Shown in pieces: positions 31,182 through 41,200 of a stretch of 64,000 bases of DNA. The position numbers and the translations under genes were made by a program. The stretch comes from Streptantibioticus cattleyicolor NRRL 8057 = DSM 46488 (GTDB lineage Bacteria > Actinomycetota > Actinomycetes > Streptomycetales > Streptomycetaceae), in NCBI RefSeq assembly GCF_000240165.1, contig NC_017586.1, positions 2,914,001 to 2,978,000 on the forward strand. The letters run 5' to 3'. Each line of letters begins with the position of its first letter. Position 1 is the first letter of the stretch. The notes beneath the pieces are model-generated. The model was not told where the DNA came from. It did not search any database and was given only the letters and a program-made list of their open reading frames with translations.

Positions 31182-32362
31182 ATGCCGTCTTCCTTGGCAT
31201 GGCCTGCCTGCTCGCGGCGGCTGCCGGCTACTGGGTCCTCGGTCGAGGGACGCCCCGCCCCACCGGCGCATGGGCCATGGGCGCACTCCTCGGCTCGTTC
31301 GCCGTGGCCTTCGCCTCCTACGCGCCACTGTTCGAGCACGCCGTCGAAGCAGTCGTGCCGCACGTCGCCCGGCTGCTGAGCAACTGCGCTTCGCTAGCCG
31401 CCGCCACTGCGGTCCTGGCCGTCTCCTTCCAGCTCAACCTCAAACCTGCGGAAGCACAGCGGCGAATCCGCCTGCGTCTCGCCCTCTTCGCCGCGTCCGC
31501 CCTCGGCATGACCGTCCTGTTCACGGTCGAGGAGATGACACACCGCTCACCACAGGTGTACGCGCTCTATCTACTCCTGTTCATCGCCTACCTCGGCTTC
31601 GCCATCGTCGACTTCCTGCTCCAGGCCCTGCGTCAGTCGAAGTCCACTCGTCGAAGCAGCGTCCGCATCGGTCTGCGGATGGCTGCAGCAGGCTGTGCCT
31701 TCGGGCTGATCTATGCCCTGTACAAGCTGACGGAACTCGTTTCCATGGGCCTGGGCTTTCAACTCGAACCTAACCACTCGGAGTGCTCGTCGTTGGTCGC
31801 CGCGCCATGCGTCTTCAGCGTCACCTCTCCGGCCCTCGCCGTCCTGCTGATCTGTCTCGGCCTCACACTGCCGGCTGTGGTCTACCCCATCAGTCAGAGC
31901 CGCCGCCGACGCTGGGAGGTGGCGTCCTTCGAGGCACTCGGGCCTCTCTGGCAGGACCTGTCAGCCGCGATGCCGGAGATCGTGCTGTCGCCCGCGGACT
32001 ACACCGAGGAGGCTTCGAACGACTCGGACTTCTTGCTCCAGCGGCGGGTCATCGAGATCAGCGACGCCATCCTTGCCCTTCGGCCGTACCGGTCGCGTCG
32101 AGTGCAGGAACTGGCCCAGGGAGCGTTCGATACTGGAACGGAAGAAGGAGCTGCAGCGGTCGAGGCGGCTGTCGTGAAAGCAGCGCTGGCCGCCTCGAAG
32201 GCAGGCCGATTCGCTGACGAGGTTGCTCTGCCGTCGGCGGAGGCCGCCTCGCGCAAGGACCTCCGTGCGGACACGGAGTGGCTTCTCCTGGTGGCTGATG
32301 CCTATGCCAACCGTGTTGGGCGTGTCACCGACGACGACCAGCCCGAGCCGATTGGAGCCTGA
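31178..32362 (+). CDS. MAB_1171c-like multi-pass membrane protein
   Basis: A 394-residue protein. About seven hydrophobic helices lie in the first ~240 residues (MNAVFLGMACLLAAAAGYWV; LRLALFAASALGMTVLF; YALYLLLFIAYLGFAIVDFL; LAVLLICLGLTLPAVVYPI). A cytosolic C-terminal helical domain follows, starting RRRWEVASFEALGPLW. This layout matches the MAB_1171c family, usually encoded with an ImmA/IrrE peptidase and an XRE regulator in actinomycetes. Substrate unknown. Confidence 0.7.
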   Translation: MNAVFLGMACLLAAAAGYWVLGRGTPRPTGAWAMGALLGSFAVAFASYAPLFEHAVEAVVPHVARLLSNCASLAAATAVLAVSFQLNLKPAEAQRRIRLRLALFAASALGMTVLFTVEEMTHRSPQVYALYLLLFIAYLGFAIVDFLLQALRQSKSTRRSSVRIGLRMAAAGCAFGLIYALYKLTELVSMGLGFQLEPNHSECSSLVAAPCVFSVTSPALAVLLICLGLTLPAVVYPISQSRRRRWEVASFEALGPLWQDLSAAMPEIVLSPADYTEEASNDSDFLLQRRVIEISDAILALRPYRSRRVQELAQGAFDTGTEEGAAAVEAAVVKAALAASKAGRFADEVALPSAEAASRKDLRADTEWLLLVADAYANRVGRVTDDDQPEPIGA

Positions 32363-32366
32363 TGGC

Positions 32367-33545
32367 ATGAGCGACCCGACGACAGACCCGGCCTTCCTGC
32401 GGGATCCGTACCCGACCTACGCCGCCCTGCGCTCGAAGTGCCCGGTGCAGCAGGTGCCGTCCGGCTTGGGCGGGCACAGCAGTTACCTGGTCACAGGATT
32501 CGAGGAGGCCCGGGAAGCTCTCGCAGACCCGCGGCTCTCGAAAGATACCGCAGCGTTCTTCGCGGGCAAGGAGTCGCGGCGTCGTCTCCACCCGGCTGTC
32601 GCGCACAACATGCTGGCCACCGATCCGCCGGAGCACACCCGCCTGCGCAGGTTGGTGACGGGCTCGTTCACCACTCGCGCGGTGGAAGAGCTTCGGCCGT
32701 TCATCGCCAGGACCACCGATGCACTGCTGGACCAGTGGCCGGCCGAAGGCTCGGTCGACCTCGTCGCGGAGTTGGCGGTGCCGCTCCCCGTCATCGTGAT
32801 CTGCGAGCTGCTCGGTATCCCGGAGCCGGACCGCGCGGAGGTCCGACGGTGGTCCGGCGAGCTGTTTGCCTCCGGGGCACCTGCCGTCATCGACGCTGCC
32901 TCCCACTCCTTGGCGGACTACATGACGGGGTTGATCGCCAACAAGCGCTCTCGGCCGGGGCAGGCGCTGCTCGACAGCCTCATTGCGGCCCGCGACGGGG
33001 ACGACCGGCTCTCCGAGGAGGAGCTGGTGTCCCTGGGCGTGCTGCTCCTGGTCGCCGGCCACGAGACGACGACCAACTTCCTCGGGAATGCCGTCCTGGC
33101 CCTGCTCCAGCACCCCTCGGAGCTTCAGCGTCTCCGCCAGTACCCCGCCGAGATCACTTCGTCGCTCGACGAGTTGCTTCGGTACGACTCGCCCATCAGC
33201 ACCGCGACGTTCCGGTTCACCACCGAAGCCGTCACCCTCGGCGGCATCGAGATCCCCGCAGGCAAGCCGGTGCTGGTCGCTGTCGGTGCGGCCAACCGCG
33301 ATCCGGCGCGCTGGCCGAATCCGGACGAGCTGGATCTCGACCGCGTCGCTGCCGGTCACCTGAGCTTCGGACACGGGATCCACCGGTGTGTCGGAGCGCC
33401 CCTTGCCAAGGCCGAGGCGGACATCGCGCTCCGGAAGCTGCTCACCCGGTTCCCCGACATGCAGCTCGCGGTGCCGGCCGAACAGCTCACCTGGCGGAGG
33501 ACGCGCCTGGTACGTGGCCTGGCGGCGTTGCCGGTTCTTACCTAG
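32367..33545 (+). CDS. Cytochrome P450
   Basis: A 392-residue soluble P450 of the actinomycete CYP105/107-like size. Motifs: I-helix AGHETTTNFLG, K-helix ELLRY (ExxR), and heme loop FGHGIHRCVGAPLA with the Cys thiolate ligand. It needs ferredoxin partners, none of which is encoded next to it. It is 4 bp from the membrane-protein gene, so the ImmA-MAB_1171c-P450 set is probably one operon. Substrate unknown; fatty acids or natural products are typical. Confidence 0.9.
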   Translation: MSDPTTDPAFLRDPYPTYAALRSKCPVQQVPSGLGGHSSYLVTGFEEAREALADPRLSKDTAAFFAGKESRRRLHPAVAHNMLATDPPEHTRLRRLVTGSFTTRAVEELRPFIARTTDALLDQWPAEGSVDLVAELAVPLPVIVICELLGIPEPDRAEVRRWSGELFASGAPAVIDAASHSLADYMTGLIANKRSRPGQALLDSLIAARDGDDRLSEEELVSLGVLLLVAGHETTTNFLGNAVLALLQHPSELQRLRQYPAEITSSLDELLRYDSPISTATFRFTTEAVTLGGIEIPAGKPVLVAVGAANRDPARWPNPDELDLDRVAAGHLSFGHGIHRCVGAPLAKAEADIALRKLLTRFPDMQLAVPAEQLTWRRTRLVRGLAALPVLT

Positions 33546-33624
33546 CAGGCGAGCCCGCAGGACGGCGATATGTGGCCGCGCTCCGTGCCCACCGCCCGTT
33601 CGGCCGGAGCGACCAGTCCGGGCG

Positions 33625-34761
33625 TTACACCTCCATCTGCTCGTCGGTCCCTTCCGGCCGCGAGTGGAGGTGTCCGACGCTGTTCCGGATCACCTCGTCG
33701 CTGATCCGCAGGGCCTTCGCCAGCCGTGCGGCCCGGGTTTCGGGAAAGCTGCCGCTTTGCAGCGCACACGCGCGGACGAGTTGGCGGGTTGCTTGGACTT
33801 GGTGGGAGGTGACGAGGGCCGTGAACCGGGGGTCAGCCAGGCACTCGCGGGCAGCGTAGCCGTCGGTCGCCGTGATGGTCCGGCGGTGCAGTTCTTCGGC
33901 CATGTGGTGCGCTGCGTCATTCTGATCTTGGTCGAGAAGATCCAAGATCGTGAGACCGAGTCGTATGTCGAAGACGGTGGTGCCCTGCTCGGGCTGGCGC
34001 TCGACGTAGCCGTCCACGAGTGCATCAAGGAGGTGGCCGACCGGGTGGAGGAGGGCCCGGTTGCACATCACGTTGAGGCAGCCAGTGACGGCGTTCTCCC
34101 AGGGTTCGCCGGGTGTTGTCTCGTCGACGAGCGCGACGGCGTCGGCGGGGTTGCGGCTGAGCGTGGCGAGGACGGCGACCTGGCGGCCGTCGAGCATCCG
34201 CTGCCCGACGCCTCGATGTTCGAGGATGTGGGCCAGGGCTTCCGCCCAGCGGCCGGCCATGGTGAGGGTGCGGGTGCCGTCGGCCAGGATGACGCGCCAC
34301 AGCCAAGCGCGCACCTCGTGGCGGTCGGTGTCGTCGGCGGTGAGGTCGGCTGGCAGGTGGATGCCCTCGAACTGAGCGGTGGTGCCGGTGTTGACGGCCT
34401 CGTAGAGGCTGAGCAGGCGGCCTCGGCCGTCGTCCGCATGGCCCGCGCGGATCTGGAGCCGGGCGAGATTCACTACGGGTTCGAGGGCGCGGATCGCGGT
34501 CATGCCGGGCAGTGGAGCAGCGTGCAGGTAGGCGGCAGCGTGCTGGTGGCACATCTTCCGAGCCAGGTCGGGCAGGCCGAGATCGGAGGCGAGGAGGGCG
34601 GCCTGGTTGTAGACCGCGGAGGCCAGGCCCTGGTCCGCCTTGACGGCTGCGGCGTCGGCGAGTTCGACCAAGGCGTGCACGCGCCGGGGAAGGGGGAGGC
34701 ACGCAGGCCGGAATCGGGAGATCAGCGGGAAGCGCTGGGCTATGGGTCCGTTCGGGTCCAT
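33625..34761 (-). CDS. Hypothetical TPR-like protein next to the lanthipeptide genes
   Basis: A 378-residue, helical, soluble protein. Repeating helix pairs (AVYNQAALLASDLGLPDLAR, PVVNLARLQIRAGHADDGR, GRWAEALAHILEHR) suggest TPR-like solenoid repeats. No catalytic motif and no HTH are visible. It lies downstream of the methyltransferase gene but beyond a strong hairpin, so it may have its own promoter. A regulatory or scaffold role is possible. Confidence 0.5.
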   Translation of the reverse strand: MDPNGPIAQRFPLISRFRPACLPLPRRVHALVELADAAAVKADQGLASAVYNQAALLASDLGLPDLARKMCHQHAAAYLHAAPLPGMTAIRALEPVVNLARLQIRAGHADDGRGRLLSLYEAVNTGTTAQFEGIHLPADLTADDTDRHEVRAWLWRVILADGTRTLTMAGRWAEALAHILEHRGVGQRMLDGRQVAVLATLSRNPADAVALVDETTPGEPWENAVTGCLNVMCNRALLHPVGHLLDALVDGYVERQPEQGTTVFDIRLGLTILDLLDQDQNDAAHHMAEELHRRTITATDGYAARECLADPRFTALVTSHQVQATRQLVRACALQSGSFPETRAARLAKALRISDEVIRNSVGHLHSRPEGTDEQMEV

Positions 34762-34803
34762 GGGTCCCCCTGGGATGAAGACGAGAAGTAGGTTGGGCCG
34801 CCC

Positions 34804-34835
34804 GTGGTGTCCGCCGGTCGGTCGGCGGACACCAC
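34804..34835 (-). terminator. Hairpin terminator of the lanthipeptide operon
   Basis: GTGGTGTCCGCCG (34804-34816) and CGGCGGACACCAC (34823-34835) pair perfectly over a 6-nt loop, 12 bp beyond the methyltransferase stop. Confidence 0.7.
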
Positions 34836-34847
34836 GCGGTCGACGGG

Positions 34848-36932
34848 CTACTGCCAGGCGACGAGGATGCGGTTCAACGGGGTGTCGAGGACGAAAGTGC
34901 CGGGCCGCTGCTCGACCGCGGGTCCGTCGAGCGGCAGGGCCTCGAAGGTGGCCTCCCGGCCGCGATACTCGCGGTCCCAGGTGCGGATGGCGTCGGCGAC
35001 CTTCGCGGCCAGCTGGTCGCTACCGGGGCCGTGGCCGATGACGCCGAACTCCCAGAGCTTGCCGCCCTCGGGGGTCTTCTGCTCGGAAGGCCGGCGGGCG
35101 AGGTAGGTGACGGTGCTCTCCTCGACGGCGGCCGTGGCCGAGGGGTATGGGTCCTCGGTGAGCACCGTGCCCTTGGCGGACTGGGGGAAGAGCATCCGGA
35201 CCAGGCCGGAGGGCACCGCGCAGGAGACGAACAGCTCCATCCACTCCGGCGACTCTCCTGCGCGGACCGTCATCTCGGTCCACTGCTCGACGCGCGGCTG
35301 GTCGAGGACACCCGCGAGGGCGTCTGCATCGATGAGTTGTCCGGAAGGGGCCTGGAGCCGCACGGTGCCGTCCGCGCTGAGCGGGACAACGCGGCGGTCA
35401 TCGTCGGCGATGCCCCGCCTCAGCGGCATGAAGGTGTTCATCTCCGAGCCGAGCGACAGCCACCGGCCGTCGTGCTTCTCGTAGATGATGGAGCGCGAGA
35501 CGCTGCCCTTGAGCCGCTGCGGGGTGACGAGCCGCCCGCCGGGGGAGAGCTGGTCGAGCCAGGCGTGGGGGATGCCGTGCGCGCCGACGGTGGCGACGAT
35601 CCGGTCGTACGGGGCGCCTTCGGCGTGGCCGAGGGCGCCGTCGCGGGTCAGGGCCTCGACGTTGGTGACGCCGGCGGCGGCGAGGTGGGCGCGGGCGCCC
35701 TCGACCAGGTCGTCATCGACGTCGATGGTGGTGACGTGTCCGGTGGGGCCGACGAGGTGGCCGAGCAGGGCGGCGTTGTAGCCAGTGCCGGCGCCGAGTT
35801 CGAGGATGCGTTCGCCGGGCTGGGCGTCGAGCTGGTCCAGCATGAGGGCGACGATGCCTGGTTGGGAGGCGCAGGAGATGGACGTGCCCTCGCTGTCGTA
35901 CTTGATGTTGACCGGCGCGTTGGCGTAGGCATCGGTCAGCGAGGCGTCGGGGACGAACAGGTGCCTGGGCACGGCGCGCAGAGCGGCTTCGACCGCGGGA
36001 GTGCGGGCGTGGCCGTTGGCCTTGATCTGGTCCACCAGGGCGTTGCGGAGCTGTTCGGCGTCGGCCTCGGCGGAGGTGAGTGTGTCGGTTTTCACCGCGC
36101 TGACGCTATCGGCCGCGGAGCCTGGCGCTGGTGCTGACGCGGTGTTTTCACTCGATCCCATGACTGCCTCTCGTGCGATGTGGGACAGGGCGTGCTGGTC
36201 TTCGGATGGCAGACCGGCACGGTTGGCGTGGAAGATCACGTGATGCGCGATGACGGCCCGCAGCCCGCGGGTCAGATCGCCCTGGGCGGCGAGGTAGGCC
36301 AGCGTGGTTCCGGCGCGCTCGAAGGCGGCGATCCACTCGGCGTGGCCGTCGAACGGCCCGCCCTCGCGGCACAGGCTGCGGGCCTCCGTGGTCATCAGGG
36401 TCCGCATCGCCGAGATCAGCGTGGCGGAGCGCTCGGGTGCAGGGGCGTCGGTGCCGGGACGCAGCGCGGCGACCTTCGCCCACACGTCGCCCTGCTCGAA
36501 CCAGTCGAGGTTCGCGGCGCGCATCAGGCTGCTCATCAGCAGGACGGCGGTCTCGCGGCGCCCCAGATGCCCGGCGCAAACTGGGTAGTTGAGGAGATGA
36601 CGGCTGTCCTCGTGGAAGAGGGCGTGCGCGGCCGTCATGGCGTTCGCGCCGCCGAACGCCTCGGTCTCCGCCTCGTAGATCGCGAGCGTGCAGGACAGCG
36701 CGATGCCGTCGGCCACCAGTTCGTCCAGCAGGGCCACCATGGTCGGCGACGGCCGGTCGGCCACGTACCGCAGGGGCCAGGGCTGCTTGTTCATGAACCA
36801 CCAGCCGCTGAGCTGCCCGTCGGCCTCGGCAGCGAGCAGCGCTGGGGCGAGGCGTTCGGTGATGGCGCGACGCGCGGTGTCCCGGTCGGGGAAGGTGATG
36901 TTGTGCTGCTGCCAGCGCTCGGGGGGCATCAA
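34848..36932 (-). CDS. FxLD-system methyltransferase (isoaspartyl-type) with SpaB_C-like N-terminus
   Basis: A 694-residue two-part protein. Residues ~5-260 (WQQHNITFPDRDTARRAI, GWWFMNKQPWPLRYV) resemble the SpaB_C/thiopeptide-type bacteriocin domain. Residues ~295-690 are a protein-L-isoaspartate O-methyltransferase-like enzyme: PRHLFVPD, then motif I ILELGAGTGYNAALL at ~375, and VTTIDVDDDLVEGAR. In lanthipeptide clusters such enzymes methylate an Asp of the modified precursor, leading to succinimide/isoAsp. It is the last gene of the lan operon, 20 bp after lanC. Confidence 0.85.
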   Translation of the reverse strand: MMPPERWQQHNITFPDRDTARRAITERLAPALLAAEADGQLSGWWFMNKQPWPLRYVADRPSPTMVALLDELVADGIALSCTLAIYEAETEAFGGANAMTAAHALFHEDSRHLLNYPVCAGHLGRRETAVLLMSSLMRAANLDWFEQGDVWAKVAALRPGTDAPAPERSATLISAMRTLMTTEARSLCREGGPFDGHAEWIAAFERAGTTLAYLAAQGDLTRGLRAVIAHHVIFHANRAGLPSEDQHALSHIAREAVMGSSENTASAPAPGSAADSVSAVKTDTLTSAEADAEQLRNALVDQIKANGHARTPAVEAALRAVPRHLFVPDASLTDAYANAPVNIKYDSEGTSISCASQPGIVALMLDQLDAQPGERILELGAGTGYNAALLGHLVGPTGHVTTIDVDDDLVEGARAHLAAAGVTNVEALTRDGALGHAEGAPYDRIVATVGAHGIPHAWLDQLSPGGRLVTPQRLKGSVSRSIIYEKHDGRWLSLGSEMNTFMPLRRGIADDDRRVVPLSADGTVRLQAPSGQLIDADALAGVLDQPRVEQWTEMTVRAGESPEWMELFVSCAVPSGLVRMLFPQSAKGTVLTEDPYPSATAAVEESTVTYLARRPSEQKTPEGGKLWEFGVIGHGPGSDQLAAKVADAIRTWDREYRGREATFEALPLDGPAVEQRPGTFVLDTPLNRILVAWQ

Positions 36933-36952
36933 GAGGTCCTTCGTTCGGAGGT

Positions 36953-38224
36953 TCAGGCGATGAGCAGGCAGGCGTCCCAGGCGGTGTGGGGCGGTTCCGC
37001 ACTGTCCGCGGCGAGTAGCCCCAGCGCGGTTCCGGCGGCGCCGTCGAGCAGGCCGGCGCCCGCCTCGCCTTCCAGGAGCCGGGTGGCGGCGTCGTGCGGG
37101 GAGACGCCGGGCGGGAATAGCACGGCGAGAAGGGAGGTGACGGTGGCGCGGAGCTGGTCGGCGGTAGCCGGGGCGGCGTCGGCGGCGATACGGGCGGTGA
37201 GGTGGGCGAGGCCGGCGAAGCCGTGGCAGAGGCCGCTGTCCGGGATGGCTCGAAGCTGCGCAGGGTCAGTGAGCGCGTCCAGCAGGGCGGCCTCGGCGTC
37301 GGCCTGGAGGTCAGTGTCGCCGAGGGCGATCGCGGCGAGCTGCTGGGCACGGGCCAGGCCCGCGGTGCCGTAGCACCATGACGGTCGCCGTGGCGCGGAG
37401 GGCGTCAGCCGTTCGGCGCGCAGTTCGTCGTGGGTGATCCAGTACGGCCAGGTCGTGCCGCGCCCGGTGGTCGTCTTCCATTGCTCCAGCCAGGCCAGGA
37501 TGGTGCGCATCGCCCGGTGGTGGCTGGCGACGATGGTGCCGCGGCGGGCGGCGAGCGCGAGCAGCGCGAGGACCGCGCCGACGCCGTGGGCCATGCCGTG
37601 GTTGGCGTGGCCGCCGGGGAAGCGGCTGTCCGGCCGGCCGGACGGCCCGGTGGGCGCCCACCATCCCGGCAGCTGCTCGCCGTCGCGGGTGACCGGCTCG
37701 GTCAGGCGCACGCAGTAGTCGAGTACGGCCCGCGTCGCCGGGCCGGTCGAGTCGCGGCGCAGGAGGTAGGCGCCGTAGCCGGTCAGGCCCCGGATGGCGT
37801 CGAACTCGGCGAGCGCAGGGAGCTGCCCGGCGTCGATGCGCCGGTGCGCGGCGTCCAGCCGCCGCCGGGCGTCCGCGGTCACCTGCCGGTCCAGCAGGCC
37901 GAGGCCGTGCCGGTAGGAGCCGGGGAGGTGGTCGGCCGCGCAGGCCAGGGCGTGGGCGAGCGCTGGGGCTCCGTAGAAGGGGTGGCTGTCGGGGCCGCTG
38001 GTGAAGGGCTGGTGGGTGGCGGCGGCGAGCCAGTCGTGGGCGCGCTGCCAGGGGGTGTGCCCGGCGGCGGCGCGCTCGATGTGCAGCAAGGCGATACCGG
38101 TCGGGCCGAAGGCGAGGTGCTGCCGGTTGGCGTCGGCGGTGGCCGCCGCCGGAGCGCCGTCGGGGTGGGCGAGGCGGTCGGCGACGGCGGCGGCCACAAC
38201 GGAGTGCGCGGAGGGGTCGTTCAC
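36953..38224 (-). CDS. lanC: LanC-like lanthionine cyclase
   Basis: A 423-residue protein with the LanC zinc site: C284 (SWCYGTAG), C333 and H334 (GLCHGFAG), plus the upstream HGMAHG loop (~209-214). It adds Cys thiols to dehydrated Ser/Thr of the precursor, forming thioether rings. The GTG at 38224 overlaps the lanB stop (GTGA); the longer open frame upstream lies inside lanB. It works in the cytoplasm with LanB on the FxLD precursor. Confidence 0.88.
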   Translation of the reverse strand: MNDPSAHSVVAAAVADRLAHPDGAPAAATADANRQHLAFGPTGIALLHIERAAAGHTPWQRAHDWLAAATHQPFTSGPDSHPFYGAPALAHALACAADHLPGSYRHGLGLLDRQVTADARRRLDAAHRRIDAGQLPALAEFDAIRGLTGYGAYLLRRDSTGPATRAVLDYCVRLTEPVTRDGEQLPGWWAPTGPSGRPDSRFPGGHANHGMAHGVGAVLALLALAARRGTIVASHHRAMRTILAWLEQWKTTTGRGTTWPYWITHDELRAERLTPSAPRRPSWCYGTAGLARAQQLAAIALGDTDLQADAEAALLDALTDPAQLRAIPDSGLCHGFAGLAHLTARIAADAAPATADQLRATVTSLLAVLFPPGVSPHDAATRLLEGEAGAGLLDGAAGTALGLLAADSAEPPHTAWDACLLIA

Positions 38225-41200
38225 AGCCGCCTCCTGGTGCGGGCGGTGAAGGCGAGGGCTGCTGCGCGGGCGAGGTAGAGGGAGACCTCTTCCTCGGGGA
38301 AGTTCACCGCGACGTGCCGCACGAAGTGGACGTGCAGCAGGGAGGTCAGCACGTCGTCCACGGCGATGCCGTCGGTGTGCGGTCCCGGCAGGTGCCGCCG
38401 GTACGCGGCGAGCGCGGCGGCACGCTCGGCCCAGGCGTCCACGATCGACGTGCCGCCCGGCGCCGACCGCAGGGCCGCCCAGTCGCCGCTCGGGTCTGCC
38501 AGCGTGACGCTCTCGGCGAACTGCGGGCGGGGGACCGGCGCGGGCGCGGTCGGCGGGATGTGGTCGATCAGCCAACGCGCCCCGGCGTGCGGGCTGCCGA
38601 GGAATGCGGAGGCGATGGCGAGGAAGTGCGCGGCCACCAACGTGCGCTGCGTCGGGCGGATCGCCTGGGCGAGCTGCGCCACCACGGCCCGGGAGTCGGC
38701 GCGGAACACCGCCTCGGCCGCGTCCCACGCCGGCCCGGACCCCCACCGGCCCATCTCACGGTAGGAGGTGGGATACCGGAGGTCTGTCAGGAGCCCGGTG
38801 GAGCGCAGTTCGTCGGCCCACACGCTGACCGTGTGGGCGGTGTCGGCGAAGTCGTCCGGGTCCGGCAGTGCGACGCGCAGGCGAAGGTGCTGGTCAGGAT
38901 CGCGGAAGCGGATAAACCACCACGGCGGTGAGCCGAGCCGTCGCATCAGGTCGGGCACGTGCCGGGTGAGCAGGTCCTCTTGGCGCCGCCGGTCGCCGTA
39001 CAGGGCGGCCAGCAGCACCGAGGAGGCCGCCGGCGTCTCGATCTGGGTCGAGGACAGTGTGCGGGCAGTGGTCGGTGTGGGCAGCGCGGGCCAGGCCGTG
39101 GGCCGGATCGCTTTGAGGGGGACCACGATCTCGTGGGCCCGGCCCCCGCTCCAGTCGTCGGCTCCCGGCGGGGCCGCTTCGGTCAGCACCACCGCGCGGG
39201 CGCGGTCGAGGTGCTGACGCAGCAGGCTCCGGTGGCCGGCCTGGTCGAGGTCGAGCGGCAGCCGCCGGTCGTCTTGGACCAGGTGCACGTGCTGGGGCAG
39301 TCGCCTGCGCTCCCGCCAGCCGGCCAGCGCGGTGTCCCACTCCCCGCCGGGGCGGTGGCGGCTGGGAAGTTCGCCCGCCTCCAGCCGCCAGCGGGCCGGG
39401 GCCAGCACGATGCGGCCGTACCGCAGGCGCGGGAGGAACGGCATCGCTGCGGCTGCTCCCCAGTCGAACACGGTGACCTGGGCGTTCTGGGCCCGGGACA
39501 CCTCGGTGATCAGTCGGGCCAGAGGCGGGGTGTGCTCGGTGAGGTTCAGCGCGTGCATCCCGACGGCCTCGACGCGGTGACCGCGGCCGGGCGCCGCCAG
39601 GTACATCCGGCGGCCGTCGCAGGCCACCGCCAGATCCGCCGGCGTGAGGACGGCAGCATCGGGGGCACGGTGCTCTTGCAGGCTGACCACGAGCGGCAGC
39701 ACGCGCGGGGTTCGGGTGACGTGGGCAGTGTCGGGCAGCAGCGGGGGGAAGGAGAGCTGGGCCGCGACGGTACCCAGGTCGGCGCTGGGCAGGTCGGCCA
39801 ACTCCGCTTGTAGAGCGTCGCGTTGCGCGGGCGCGAGGACGCTGAGGAACCGGCCGGTGGACACCCCGGCTCCGCGGGATACGCTCCTGATCTCCACGGT
39901 GAACTGCCCATGGTTCGCTTCACCAAGACTGGCCGCGTGCAGCCGCACGCCGATCTCCAGGTGGGGAGGCACTCGTGGCTCCTGCGGGCCCACGTCCAGG
40001 GCGGCCACCATCTCGTCGGTCAGCACGACCTCGTCGTGGCCGTCGAGCGCCGCAGCCTGGGCGAGCCGCACCAGTACATCGTCGCGGGGCGACAGGCGCC
40101 GACGGCGTGCGCCCGCCGGGGTGCCCGGGTATCCCGCCGGGTACCCGACGCCGCTGTCCGCGACGACCTCCAGCAGCGGCACCATCGTGCCGATGCCGAA
40201 TCGCTCGTAGAAACGCTGGTGGTACTCGTTCCATGCCCGGGTGCCGTACGGGCGGGCGCTAAGCCGGGTGAGAATCGCTGCGGCGCGCTCCACCTCGCGG
40301 GCGACCGAATTCGGGAGCACCAAGTCGGCGCTGAGGCTGAGGTCGAGGGCGAGGGGATGCCGGCGAAGGCCCGGCACCAGTTCGCGCATCCGCGCGGTCA
40401 CGGCGTTCCTGCCCTCGGGAGTGGCGCACTCGTCCAGCCCGGCGTGGACGGTACGCAGTTCTCGGACTGCGTGTGCGAGGGGGGTGAGGGAACCGGCCTG
40501 GACCGCATCGAGCTGCGCGACGAGATGACCGAGCGCATCGGTCTCGGTGAACGGCGCGTGGAGATTCGTGATCAGAACACGTCGCTGCACCAGGCCCGCC
40601 AGGAGTCTGTGGACCCGCTCAGGCGCCACGGACGGGAACTCGGCCATCAGCTTCTCGGCCAACTCCTCGACCAGGACCGGGGCACCAGCCGCTCGCAGGA
40701 CGAGCCGCACGGGTGCCGACAGGTCGACGGACGCCTCGACGGCTCGGCGCCGACCGGCCGGGCCGTCGTTCTGGTACGGGACGATGAGGCTGCCGTCGCG
40801 CTCGAAGGCCGTGTTGTTGACGACTACCGACAGAAGCGGCAGCAGTTCCCCACTCCTCTCCAACTGCTCGATCAGCTTGGACAGCCACTCCGAGCCGGCG
40901 CGGGCCACGATCGCGTGGTCGTCGCCCCAGACGGCGCAGGGATCGTCACCGAAGGCGGCAGCGGCCACCCCGGCGAACAAGCCGAACGGCGTGGGCCTGT
41001 GCAACGCGCGCAGGAGGTAGCGGGCCACCGACAGTCCGACTCGGCGAACATCACCTGGAGCGGGGTCAACGGCCGTGCGCAGGGCCTCGGCCTCATCTGC
41101 GAGGGCTGGGCTGGCGTGACGCAGCGCCTCCGCGACGCTCGGGTCTCGCCAGACACTGCGAATCCAAGCAAGGCGCTCGGCGGTGACCTTTGGCAGTTCC

